The notes under the pieces: model-generated | The model's input: the letters and a program-made list of their open reading frames with translations, nothing else | Told to the model about the DNA's origin: nothing | Database searches by the model: none | Part shown: positions 26,532 through 35,294 of the stretch, in pieces | Position numbering within the stretch: position 1 is the first letter of the stretch | Layout of the letters: the number at the start of each line of letters is the position of its first letter | Position numbers and translations under genes: made by a program | From: Streptomyces olivaceoviridis | GTDB lineage: Bacteria > Actinomycetota > Actinomycetes > Streptomycetales > Streptomycetaceae | Length of the DNA stretch: 64,000 nucleotides | Direction: 5' to 3' | Assembly (NCBI RefSeq): GCF_014650115.1 | Contig: NZ_BMUI01000012.1 | Location: 186,001 to 250,000 of the forward strand

Positions 26532-27782
26532 ATGAAATCTCCTTCCCGCGGTGTCCCGGCACCGGCCACGGAGGGCCACGGGGGCCGTCTGTCGCGGAGA
26601 CTTCGACACCGGTGGGAACATCGGTTCCGGCCCGGTCCCCCAGGCACCGGCAGACCCGTTGCCGACGGTGCCCGAGCCCAGGTGGCCCTTCCCCTCCTGC
26701 TGATCGCGGCGATCACTCTCGCGGCGTCCTTCGCCCCCCTTGCCGTTCACCTCTCACCACTCCTCGTGGCCGCCCCCACCTTCACCGCGGCCGTCGCGCG
26801 CACCCGGTACACGGTCGTCATGGCGCTGGCCGCCAGTGCGGCTGTCGTCCTCGCCGACTGGCACGACGGGCTGGTGCGTTCGCCCCTGCTGCCCGTACAC
26901 ATCGGCGCCCTGCTGGCCGTCTCCGCCTCGGTGATCGCCGCTCGCGCCCTGCACGACCGTGACCTGAGGGAACTCACGCAGGTGCGGGCCGTGTCCGAGG
27001 CGACCCAACGGGTTCTGCTGCGGCCCCTCCCCCGCAGACTGGGCTCTTTGCGTGTCGCGTCGGCGTACCGGGCGGCCACCGCGCACGCCCAGGTGGGCGG
27101 TGACCTGTACGCCGCCGCCCGCACCGGCCGCGCGACCCGCATCCTCATCGGTGACGTCCGCGGCAAGGGCCTCCCGGCCCTGGAGGACGCCTCCGCCCTG
27201 CTCGGCGCGTTCCGCGAGGCGGCCCATCAGCACGCGACACTCCCGGAGTTGGCGGCTGCTCTGGAGCGCAGCGTCCGCAGGCACCTGGCCGAGATCGCCG
27301 AGTCGGCGTCCGACAGCGCCGAGCGCTTCATCACGGCCCTGCTGGTCGAACTTCCCGACGGGGAGGAGACCGTCCGGATCGTCAGTTGCGGACATCCCCC
27401 GCCTCTGGTGAACCGACGCGGCCCCGTGACCGCCCTGTGTGTGACCCGACCCGCTCCGCCGCTCGGCCTGGCCGGAAGCACGGCGGAGGAATTCCCCCTC
27501 GCCACCTTCGCGTTCGCCCCAGGAGACACCTTGCTGCTGTACACCGACGGGCTCATCGAGGCCCGCGACGCGACCGGGAGTTTCTACCCCGTCCTCGAAC
27601 GCGCCGCCGCCTGGGCGTGGCGGTGTCCGCACGGCCTCCTTCAGGACATCAGCAAGGACCTGAGGAACTACGCGGGCCGGCACCTGGACGACGACCTCGC
27701 CATGGTGGCCGTACACTCCCCCGCCCGCTCCTGCCACGTCCCGGCGCCCCTCACCGGACCCGCACCAGAGGCGACCGCATGA
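26532..27782 (+). CDS. Membrane SpoIIE-type PP2C phosphatase
   Basis: This 416-residue protein has three or four hydrophobic segments at residues 50-140 (ALPLLLIAAITLAASFAPLA and following). A SpoIIE phosphatase domain fills the rest. Its motifs are AHAQVGGDLYAAARTG, LIGDVRGKGLPALED, SCGHPPPLVNRRG and LLLYTDGLIEARD, with the final HLDDDLAMVAVHS. The aspartates needed for two metal ions are present, so it should be active, probably on a phosphorylated STAS protein. It starts at ATG 26532 behind AGGA. Its stop overlaps the start of the next gene by four bases, so the two are coupled. Confidence 0.87.
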   Translation: MKSPSRGVPAPATEGHGGRLSRRLRHRWEHRFRPGPPGTGRPVADGARAQVALPLLLIAAITLAASFAPLAVHLSPLLVAAPTFTAAVARTRYTVVMALAASAAVVLADWHDGLVRSPLLPVHIGALLAVSASVIAARALHDRDLRELTQVRAVSEATQRVLLRPLPRRLGSLRVASAYRAATAHAQVGGDLYAAARTGRATRILIGDVRGKGLPALEDASALLGAFREAAHQHATLPELAAALERSVRRHLAEIAESASDSAERFITALLVELPDGEETVRIVSCGHPPPLVNRRGPVTALCVTRPAPPLGLAGSTAEEFPLATFAFAPGDTLLLYTDGLIEARDATGSFYPVLERAAAWAWRCPHGLLQDISKDLRNYAGRHLDDDLAMVAVHSPARSCHVPAPLTGPAPEATA

Positions 27783-29431
27783 CCAGCGACACGACCGGCG
27801 ACGACGACCCCCCGCCCCTGATGTCCCGCCCGCACATGGCCGACCCTGAAGGGACCGTGACAAGGATGGCCACCGTACGACGTCTGCTGTGGCAGCCGGG
27901 CTCGCTGCTCGCCGTCTACCTGTGCGCGGCCTGCGCGGTCCAACTGGGCGCGTCGACGGGGGGCCTGGTCCGCTGGTCCGCCTACTCGGTGCTGGCGCCC
28001 CTGGTGGCCGCCGCGTTGCTTCCGGTTCGGGGCACCCTCACGATCGGGGTGGCGACGCTGGTGGCCAGTGTGGCTGTCTACGGCTTCGCGATCCACGGCG
28101 TCTCGGAAGGCGGCCGAACGGTCGTGATCGCCGCCGCTGCGCTGTCCCTCGTCCTCAGCCTCGTCGTCTGCCAGGCGCGCCTGCGTCCCCGACGCTCGGC
28201 TCCGGCCCCCGCGGAGCGGCCTGTGGAGTCCGCCGACAGCGCGCCCCCTGGCACACCTGGGCCCTCGGTGACCGATCTGCCGCTGGACCTCCTGCCGCAG
28301 CCCGCGGCGGTGGATCTCGCCGCTCGCCGCACGGCCGCCGACGGCACGGCGAGCGCGCAGGCCTACTGGCTCGACGCGATTCCGCTGCCGGGTGCCCGCG
28401 TCGCGCTCGTCGCCGGCTCCGTCGAGGACGGGGCCGCCACGCCCGCCATCACCGCCGAACTGCGCGCCGCGGTACGCACGCTGGCCGACCTCGACCTGCA
28501 ACCGGAGGAACTCCTCACCCGTCTGGAGCACGTGCTCACCCGGCTGCGTCCCGCCGACGACGAGGGCCGGCACCGCGCGGGCGCGTCCGAGGTCACTGTG
28601 AGGTGCCTGTACGCGGTCTACGACCCCGTCTCCGGCTGCTGCGCCCTCGCCGGCGCCGGGTGTCCGGCGCCGACCGTCATCAGGCCCGACGGCGTCGTCA
28701 CCACGGTCGAGTTGCCGACCAGCCCGCCGCTCGGACACGCACGGCCGCCCGTGGAGGCCACGGAGGTCCGTCTCCCCGAAGGCAGTGTGCTCGTGCTGCG
28801 CGGACACGGCCCCGGGACATCCGGGCCGGTGGACGAGGCCGTCGCGACCGCGCTGTCCGTGGCGGACCTCGGATCCCAGCCCAGCCTCGGCGCCATCTGC
28901 CAGGCCGCCCTCGACACGCTGCTGTCCGGTGGGCGTCACGCCCACGCCGGCGTGCTCGCCGCCCGCACCCGCAGGCTCGGCAGCGGCAACGTCGCCACCT
29001 GGGAGCTCACGGCCGGCCTCGCCTCCGCCTCCGAGGCCCGCAAGCACGTCGCGGCGAAGCTGGCCGCGTGGGGCCTTGAGGAGGCCGTCGCCACCACGGA
29101 ACTCATCGTCAGCGAACTCGTCACCAACGCCGTCCGCTATGCCGGTCCTCCCGTGCGGTTGCGCCTGATCCTCCAGGGCACAGGGCTGATCTGCGAAGTC
29201 TCCGACAACAGCAGCACCTCCCCGCATCTGCGGTGGGCCCGCACCTTCGACGAGAGCGGACGCGGACTCCTCATCGTCGCCCAGCTCACCCGGAGCTGGG
29301 GGACCCGCCACCATGTCGACGGCAAGACCGTGTGGGCGGAACAACACCTCGGAACGCTCGGAACGCCGGACGAAGCCACGGACGACGCCCCTGACGACGA
29401 TCACAGCACGCCGGCGCACGCCCCCTCATGA
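27779..29431 (+). CDS. Degenerate PP2C domain fused to an anti-sigma ATPase domain
   Basis: The 550-residue protein has membrane segments at about 35-130, a SpoIIE-like domain at about 170-390 and a HATPase_c domain at about 400-520. The phosphatase part keeps the fold (AYWLDAIPLPGARVALVAGS) but the usual GGDWYD is QAYWLD and the usual GDV is GSV, so key metal aspartates are gone. The ATPase part is intact in its N box (ELIVSELVTNAVRYA), G1 (CEVSDNSS) and G2 (ESGRGLLIVAQL). It probably binds a sigma or STAS partner like RsbW while the PP2C part has become a sensor. Its ATG overlaps the stop of the active phosphatase gene, so the pair likely work together. Confidence 0.85.
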   Translation: MTSDTTGDDDPPPLMSRPHMADPEGTVTRMATVRRLLWQPGSLLAVYLCAACAVQLGASTGGLVRWSAYSVLAPLVAAALLPVRGTLTIGVATLVASVAVYGFAIHGVSEGGRTVVIAAAALSLVLSLVVCQARLRPRRSAPAPAERPVESADSAPPGTPGPSVTDLPLDLLPQPAAVDLAARRTAADGTASAQAYWLDAIPLPGARVALVAGSVEDGAATPAITAELRAAVRTLADLDLQPEELLTRLEHVLTRLRPADDEGRHRAGASEVTVRCLYAVYDPVSGCCALAGAGCPAPTVIRPDGVVTTVELPTSPPLGHARPPVEATEVRLPEGSVLVLRGHGPGTSGPVDEAVATALSVADLGSQPSLGAICQAALDTLLSGGRHAHAGVLAARTRRLGSGNVATWELTAGLASASEARKHVAAKLAAWGLEEAVATTELIVSELVTNAVRYAGPPVRLRLILQGTGLICEVSDNSSTSPHLRWARTFDESGRGLLIVAQLTRSWGTRHHVDGKTVWAEQHLGTLGTPDEATDDAPDDDHSTPAHAPS

Positions 29432-29496
29432 GGAGGCCGCCCGGCTGACACCGTCGGCACAGTGCCGCTCGCGGCACCCGCACGCGGAGCTCCAGA

Positions 29497-30122
29497 ATGG
29501 AACCTCTTCAGGAACTGCTCACTCTGATCCTCGAACCGCTGTCTTCATCATGGACCTCAGCCCGCAGGCCATCGCCTCACTGCTGCTGGAGACGACCGAC
29601 ACGGCCACGGCACCGGCCCGTCGGAGACTTCTCGTCAGCGACGCGACACCGAAGCTGCTCGATCCCGTGGTGCGACTGCTACGGGTCGCCCGCTGCCCGG
29701 ACGACCTGCGTGTCCTCGGCCCGTCCTGTCAGCGGGAGATCCTGTGGCGGTTGCTCACCGGCGACCAGGGCGCGCTCACCCGGCGCATCGGCCGGGCCGA
29801 CAACGGGCTCGCACATGTCGTCCGGGCCATCGGCTGGATCCGCGAGCACTACGACGAGCGGCTCAGCGTCGCCGATCTCGCCCGGATGTGCGGCATGAGC
29901 ACGTTCTCCTTCCACCGGCACTTCCGGGCAGCGACGTCCGTGACACCGCTCCGGTTCCAGAAAACGCTGCGCCTGCAAACCGCCCGGACACTTCTGTGGG
30001 CGCGTTCGGGGAGCGTCACGGATATCGCCCACCGCGTGGGCTGCGAAAGCCCGTCGCAGTTCAATCGGGAATACCGGAAACTGTTCGGTACCTCTCCGGG
30101 GCGCGACTCGCCACGAAGTTGA
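29497..30122 (+). pseudogene. AraC-family regulator with an internal deletion
   Basis: The start looks genuine: ATG 29497, GGAG seven bases upstream, and MEPLQELLTLILEPL, which resembles the opening of AraC_N regulators. Within about 15 codons the frame changes, and homology resumes far inside the N-terminal domain at DLSPQAIASLLLETTDTA. The C-terminal double helix-turn-helix is complete (SVADLARMCGMSTFSFHRHF and SVTDIAHRVGCESPSQFNRE). About 70 residues of the cupin-like domain and the correct frame are missing. From ATG 29550 a 190-residue protein could still be made, but that ATG has no ribosome binding site. Confidence 0.6.
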
Positions 30123-30222
30123 CAGTATCGTGCACGTGGGCTGGAGGATCGACCTCACTGATCCATAGGGATTTCTGCTGGAATGGGGCGCCGAGAGGGA
30201 AAGGCGGTCCTGAGCCTTTCCA

Positions 30223-30849
30223 TTGCGCCGTGAATTCCGGCTGCTGCCGCAGCTGATCCGGGACGTCGTCCCGGGCGATGCCACGCGTGCCGCCGTCGTG
30301 GGCGCGCACGCGGATCTCGTGTGCCGCGTTCTGCACACGCATCATGAGGGTGAGGACGCGCTGCTGTGGCCGAAGCTCCTGGACCGGGGCGGTGAAGAGG
30401 CCTTGTCCAGCGTGCCCATGATGGAGACGCAGCACCGGTCCATCGACCGGTCCCTCTTCGAGGTGTCCGAACTCCTGCGTGAGTGGCGTTCGACCGGGCG
30501 GGGCGGCGAGGAACTCGCCGACGCCTTCGAGCTTCTGCTGTCCGTGCTTGTGGCGCACATGGCAACGGAGGAGAAGGTCGTACTGCCTCTCGCCGAGCGG
30601 CATGTCACCGCCGCGGAATGGAGAGGGCTGGGCGAGCACGGTATGGGCGCCATCGCGAAGAAGGATCTTCCGCTGACGTTCGGCATGGCCATGTACGAAG
30701 GCGATCCCGAGGTCATCAAGGCGGTTCTCGCCCACGCGCCGCTGCCCGTCCGCCTGTTCGTACCCGTCATCGGGCGCCGCCGCTACGCCGCCCACGCGAG
30801 GCGTGTCCATGGCACGTCCAGGCCGGCCCGTCTCGGCACCCTCGTCTGA
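30223..30849 (+). pseudogene. Hemerythrin-domain protein lacking its N-terminus
   Basis: The 208-codon frame starts at a TTG just after an in-frame stop and has no Shine-Dalgarno. It encodes most of a hemerythrin HHE domain: LRREFRLLPQLIRDVVPGDA, CRVLHTHHEGEDALLWPKLL, METQHRSIDRSL and LVAHMATEEKVVLPLAERH supply the histidine and glutamate ligands. Members normally have about 15-20 more residues at the front, carrying the first histidine before the LRREF helix. That ligand is absent, so the protein is truncated or decayed. Intact relatives are thought to bind a di-iron centre and sense oxygen or redox state. The tail ends with a basic segment. Confidence 0.55.
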
Positions 30850-31358
30850 ACGTTCGCTCTTCCTGCTCGCGGCTCGCGGCCCGTGGAGGCGACCACCTCC
30901 GGCTGCGCGCGCAGTCGCCGCTCGGCCTGTGCGGGCGGGCGGCGAGCAGCAGCCTGCCCGAGGGGAAGGCGTGGGCGTCCGTGAGCCATGTCCTGGACCG
31001 GCCGAACCGACCTGGCGTTCCCCGCCGGCGCGGGCCGGCGGCGCATTCGCCGCGCGCCACGGCCCTGGGTCTGGCCCACGTCCGTGGCGCGCGGCAGGAA
31101 GCGTTCGCGGAACGGCTGCTCGCGGACCGCCGGCGTCGGCCCCCTCCGCCGGGGGAGCGCCTTCGGGTGTGACGCGCGGTGGGCTCGCCCCGGCCGGGCG
31201 GGCTCACCGTGCGTACGGGCCTCAGCCGGTGTTCTCGACGCGCCGGGCAGGTCGACCCCGGGTCGCCGACCGGAACGGGCGCTCACCGCAGACCGCCGAT
31301 CCGCTGGTACCGGTCGTGGGGCCCACGTCGGCGTGCGGGAGTGGACCCTCGGACGACG
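30850..31358. other. 509-base gap, no intact gene
   Basis: The plus frame ending at 31172 has high G/C third positions (for instance ATALGLAHVRGARQEAFAER) and may be a gene relic, but it has no start, ribosome binding site or recognisable domain. No clear hairpin terminator was found for the antiporter gene, which ends at 31359 on the minus strand. Confidence 0.35.
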
Positions 31359-32636
31359 TCATGGTTCCCTCGCGGTCGGTGTCATCCCCGCCAGGGGAGC
31401 CTCCTCCGGCCGCCGGCTCTGGTCGCGGCGGTCCAGCAGGGCCAGCAGGGGGGCCGTCATCACCGTGGTGACCAGGGCGACGATCACGAGGACGCCGAAG
31501 AGGGCCGGGGAGGCGATGCCCGCCGACAAGCCCACGTTGATGGCGATGAGCTGCATCAGACCGCGCGCGTTCATCAGCGTGCCGACGCGGACGGCGACGG
31601 CCTGCGGCTCGCCCAGCAGCCGCGCCGCGGCCCAGCAGGCACCGAACTTGCTGATGATCGCCACCGCCACACAGACCACGGTGAACAGCAACAGCTTGCC
31701 GTCGGACAGCAGCGTGAAGTCCGTGTTGAGGCCGGAGTAGGCGAAGAACAGGGGCAGGAACACGATCCGGCTCACCGGTGCGACGGCCTCCACCGCGCGG
31801 GTCACCACCGGGTCGCGGGGGAAGGCGACACCGAGACTGAAGGCGCCGAACACGGCGTACAGGCCGATGCGGTCGGTGTACCACGCGGCCAGGAACAGCA
31901 GGAGGACGGTGACCAGCAGCATGTGGTCCTCGGTCAGCCGCCGGGCCCGATCGAGGGCCCTGGGCCGGACACGCAGGAAGATCCCGAGGAACACGGCGAG
32001 ACCGGCCGTGCCGATCACCGCGCGCAGGAAGGTGTCCGCACCACTGCCGGCCATGCTGAGCACCCCGGCCAGCAGGACCCACGCCACGGCGTCGTCCAGC
32101 GCGCCCGCGGCCAGGGAGACCGATCCGAAGCGGGTGTTCGTCAGGCCGCGTTCGGTGATGATCCGGGCCATCATCGGGAAGGCGGTGATCGCCACGGTGA
32201 CGCCGACGAACAGCGCGCCCACCGTGGGCGAGATCCCGTCCGGGTAGAGGTCCACCGCGTCGTGCGCCGCCCAGGCCAGTCCGGTGCCCAGCAGGAGCGG
32301 CACGACGATGCCGGCCGCCGAGACGGGCACCGCCGTACGGCCCACCGACCGCAGCCGGTCGGTACGGAACTCGTATCCGGACAGGAACATGAACACGACG
32401 AGGCCGACCTGTCCCGCCACGTACAGCACGGGACGGATCTCGTCCGGGAACACGGCCTCCTCCAGGCCGGGCGAGAGGAGGCCGAGTACGGAGGGGCCGA
32501 GGGCCACGCCGGCGACCATCTCGCCGACGACGGGTGGCTGGCCGAGCGGGCGCAGCAGCCGGCTGACGAGGCGGCAGGCGGCGAGGATGACGGCCGCGGC
32601 GAGGAAGAACGCCGGGCCCATCTCGGTGGTCGACAA
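31359..32636 (-). CDS. CPA2-family cation:proton antiporter
   Basis: The 425-residue protein has about twelve membrane segments with the CPA2 (Kef/Nap/GerN) pattern. Markers are LRPLGQPPVVGEMVAGVALG near residue 30, and TNTRFGSVSLAAGALDDAVA, where the aspartate pair lies in the transport core. It should exchange Na+ or K+ for protons in the plasma membrane. No C-terminal nucleotide-binding domain is present. The TTG start is supported by AAGGAG six to seven bases upstream. It is 40 bases downstream of the P450 gene on the same strand, so it may belong to that operon; an ion, pH or export role for the cluster is possible. Confidence 0.85.
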   Translation of the reverse strand: MSTTEMGPAFFLAAAVILAACRLVSRLLRPLGQPPVVGEMVAGVALGPSVLGLLSPGLEEAVFPDEIRPVLYVAGQVGLVVFMFLSGYEFRTDRLRSVGRTAVPVSAAGIVVPLLLGTGLAWAAHDAVDLYPDGISPTVGALFVGVTVAITAFPMMARIITERGLTNTRFGSVSLAAGALDDAVAWVLLAGVLSMAGSGADTFLRAVIGTAGLAVFLGIFLRVRPRALDRARRLTEDHMLLVTVLLLFLAAWYTDRIGLYAVFGAFSLGVAFPRDPVVTRAVEAVAPVSRIVFLPLFFAYSGLNTDFTLLSDGKLLLFTVVCVAVAIISKFGACWAAARLLGEPQAVAVRVGTLMNARGLMQLIAINVGLSAGIASPALFGVLVIVALVTTVMTAPLLALLDRRDQSRRPEEAPLAGMTPTAREP

Positions 32637-32676
32637 CGGTGACTCCTTGGTGAGGAGACGTAGGGGGGTGCCCCTG

Positions 32677-34137
32677 TCAGGCGCTCCGGCCGGTGTAGGG
32701 GCAGGTGGGCGCGGCCTGACCGGGTCCCGCCGCGGTGCCGGGCGAGCCGTGGTCGCCGTCCAGCGGGCGGCCCTCGGTGTCGTACCGGGCGAAGTAGGTC
32801 GCGGCGGGCCTGGTGCGGCGGGCGTCGAGCACCATCCAGGTGCCGAAGAGCAGTTGCAGCAGGCTGCGTCCGACGTCCTCGGCGCGGTCGCGGACGGTCA
32901 GTGCCGTGCGCAGGACGCGTCGGGGGCGGTCCGGGACCGGCCGGTCCCGGGGCAGGAGCAGACAGGGGGCGCGGTGCGGGATGGAGCGGGTGTGGCTGAC
33001 GGGCGAGTCGAGCACGTACCGGGCCAGCACCTCGCGGGTCGCGGCGCGCATGACGACGGGTGCGAGGCGCCAGGCGGGGCAGGGCCGGTTGGCGGCGACG
33101 CCGAAGGGGATGTGGTGGGCGTTCTTCGCGGAGAGCGTCGCCCAGCGTCCGGGGTCGAAGCGTTCGGGGTCGGCGTAGCCGGTGGCGTGGTAGTCCGGGT
33201 AGCTGAAGGTCAGGACGGAGCCCGCCGGGATCGTGGGCAGACCGTCGAGGGCGATGTCCGCGGTGGTGATCCGGTGGGCCACCCCGAACAGCGGGTAGAG
33301 CCGGAACGTCTCGTTCATGACATGGGTCAGGTAGCGGTCGTCGTCGGGTGTGGCCGCCACTCGTTCCTGTACGTCCGGGTGCTGGGCCAGGACCAGCAGG
33401 AGGTGGGCCATCGCCTCGGACATCTGGACGACGGCGGTGTTGAAGAAGGTGCCCTGGAGGTAGTACGCCTGCTGACGGCGGGTCAGGCCGGCGGGCAGCG
33501 CGTGCGGTACGTCACCGGCCGCGAGGCGGCGCAGCAGGTAGCGGGTGAGCCGGTTCCGGCGGCGCATGTGGCGCGGACGGGTGCACTTGAGGGCGTTGAC
33601 GACGTCCTCGGCGTGGGCGACGATCAGCCGCCGGGCCTCGGCCGGACAGGGTTCCCCGAAGACCAGGCCGTAGAAGAACTCGGCCCACACCGGCATCATC
33701 AGGTCGCGCAGCCGTACCGTGCGCACGCGGTCGGTGGCTGCCGCGTCCAGGGCCCGCCGGGTGTGACGCGCGGCGGCGTCGTACAGCTCCGCCGAGGGGC
33801 CGGAGAGGATGGCGAGCGTCCGGCGGGCGACCTCGTCGTAGCGGGGTCCGGCCTCCAGGTGCTCCTGGTGGATGTCGGCGCCGGGCGCGAGCCAGTACCA
33901 GAACAGGTCGGACAGTGCCGCGCCCTTGCTGCGGCCCCCGGCGGCCGGGTGGCCGTAGACCTCCTGGAAGCGGTCGGGGCCGAAGGTGGCGTCGGGGAGG
34001 AGCATGCCCTCGTCGCCGTTGACGCGGGCGAAGACCTTCGTGCGCAGGGCGACGACCTTGCCGGGCAGCCAGGCCGGGGAGGACAGCAGCAGCGCGCCGC
34101 CCGCGGCGAGCGCCGCCGCCGTTCTCCTGCTCACCAT
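32677..34137 (-). CDS. Unusual N-terminally anchored cytochrome P450
   Basis: This 486-residue protein begins with a hydrophobic segment (AALAAGGALLLSSPAWLPG), probably a membrane anchor, uncommon in bacterial P450s. The K-helix ExxR is in HVMNETFRLYPLFG. The meander is SYPDYHATGYADPERFDPGR. The heme loop reads HIPFGVAANRPCPAW, so the cysteine is present but the usual FxxGxRxCxG spacing is altered. The I-helix (YLQGTFFNTAVVQMSEAM) lacks the common AGxxT. It is probably an oxygenase or peroxygenase-like enzyme with an unknown substrate. Its ATG overlaps the upstream FMN-oxidase stop by seven bases, and GAGAGGAG precedes it. Confidence 0.8.
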   Translation of the reverse strand: MVSRRTAAALAAGGALLLSSPAWLPGKVVALRTKVFARVNGDEGMLLPDATFGPDRFQEVYGHPAAGGRSKGAALSDLFWYWLAPGADIHQEHLEAGPRYDEVARRTLAILSGPSAELYDAAARHTRRALDAAATDRVRTVRLRDLMMPVWAEFFYGLVFGEPCPAEARRLIVAHAEDVVNALKCTRPRHMRRRNRLTRYLLRRLAAGDVPHALPAGLTRRQQAYYLQGTFFNTAVVQMSEAMAHLLLVLAQHPDVQERVAATPDDDRYLTHVMNETFRLYPLFGVAHRITTADIALDGLPTIPAGSVLTFSYPDYHATGYADPERFDPGRWATLSAKNAHHIPFGVAANRPCPAWRLAPVVMRAATREVLARYVLDSPVSHTRSIPHRAPCLLLPRDRPVPDRPRRVLRTALTVRDRAEDVGRSLLQLLFGTWMVLDARRTRPAATYFARYDTEGRPLDGDHGSPGTAAGPGQAAPTCPYTGRSA

Positions 34138-35294
34138 GCGCGTTCTCCTCTCCGGGGCTGGTACGGAAGGCCGCGAGGGGCCCCCTGGTCGGCCGCGAGC
34201 CCCCGCGGCCGGTACGGGAGCCCGCGCGGGACCACCTGGTCGGCCGTGAGGTCCTGCGGCCGGTGCCCGCCGCAGAGGGCGAGCACCTGGTCGAAGTCCT
34301 CGCGCAGGGCCGTCAGCGCCTCCCGTACGCCGGCCTCGCCGCCCGTGGCCAGGGCCCACAGCACCGGCCGGCCCACGCCGACGGCCCGGGCTCCGAGGGC
34401 GAGGGCCAGGGCGATGTCGGTGCCCCGGCGCACTCCCCCGTCCATGAGGACCGGCACCCGTCCGGCGACGGCCTCGGCCACGGCCGGCAGTGCCTCGACC
34501 GATGCCGCGGCGGCGTCGAGTTGCCGTCCCCCGTGGTTGGACACGACCAGTGCGTCCACGCCCTGCTCGACGGCGGCACGCGCGTCCTCGGGGTGCAGGA
34601 CGCCCTTCAGGACGAGGGGCAGGCCGGTCAGCTCGCGCAGCCCGGCCAGGTCGTCCCAGCCGGCCGGCCGCATGGCGATGTCGCGGGTCGCGCCGGGTGC
34701 CGCACCGGGCAGGTCCCGCATGTTCTCGGCCGCGAGACCGGGCGGCAGGTCGTGGAACCCGTTGCGCAGGTCCCGGGTGCGCCTGCCGAAGACGGGTGAG
34801 TCGACGGTGACGACGAGGGCGGAACACCCCGCCCGTTCGGCCCGGAGCACCAGTTCGGCGGTGACCTCGTGCTCCGGTTGGAGATACAGCTGGAACCAGA
34901 CCACGGCGTCCGGGTCGGTCTCGCGGGCCGCGGTGACGACGTCCGCGACGGCGGTGGTGGCGGCCATGCCGGTGACCAGCGGGGTGCCGGTCGCGGCGGC
35001 GGCGCGGGCGGTGGCCAGTTCGCCGTCGGGGTGGGCGAGACGGTGGAAGGCGGTGGGCGCGACGAAGAGCGGCGCCGGCCACTGCCGGCCCAGCACGCTC
35101 ACCCGGGTGTCGCGGTCGGCGCCTCCGCGCAGCACCCGGGGAAGCAGGGCCAGCCGGCCGAAGGCGTCCTCGTTCTCCCTGAGCGCCGTCTCCTCGCCCG
35201 CGCCGCCGGCGAAGTAGTCGTAGTGCTCGGGCCTGAGTTTCTCGCGTGCCGACTCGGCTGGATCGTGCGGCGGGCCGCAGTGCGGGCCGGTCAT
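34131..35294 (-). CDS. FMN-dependent alpha-hydroxy-acid oxidase/dehydrogenase
   Basis: The 387-residue protein is an FMN TIM-barrel enzyme of the lactate/glycolate oxidase family. It shows YDYFAGGAGEETALRENEDA near the start, a GMAATTAVADVV loop, the strand LVLKGVLHPEDARAAVEQG with the FMN lysine, the active-site SNHGGRQLD (the histidine is the base), and LMDGGVRRGTDIALALALGA binding the phosphate. It should oxidise a 2-hydroxy acid to a 2-oxo acid. Its ATG overlaps the FAD-oxidoreductase stop by four bases, and its own end overlaps the P450 start. The tail from about residue 350 is a low-complexity extension with repeated RGLPY. Confidence 0.9.
   Translation of the reverse strand: MTGPHCGPPHDPAESAREKLRPEHYDYFAGGAGEETALRENEDAFGRLALLPRVLRGGADRDTRVSVLGRQWPAPLFVAPTAFHRLAHPDGELATARAAAATGTPLVTGMAATTAVADVVTAARETDPDAVVWFQLYLQPEHEVTAELVLRAERAGCSALVVTVDSPVFGRRTRDLRNGFHDLPPGLAAENMRDLPGAAPGATRDIAMRPAGWDDLAGLRELTGLPLVLKGVLHPEDARAAVEQGVDALVVSNHGGRQLDAAAASVEALPAVAEAVAGRVPVLMDGGVRRGTDIALALALGARAVGVGRPVLWALATGGEAGVREALTALREDFDQVLALCGGHRPQDLTADQVVPRGLPYRPRGLAADQGAPRGLPYQPRRGERAW

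Noticed and set aside
30483..31172. 229-codon plus ORF across the hemerythrin gene end
   Set aside because: The first half is a shadow of the hemerythrin frame and the second half has no recognisable domain or start.
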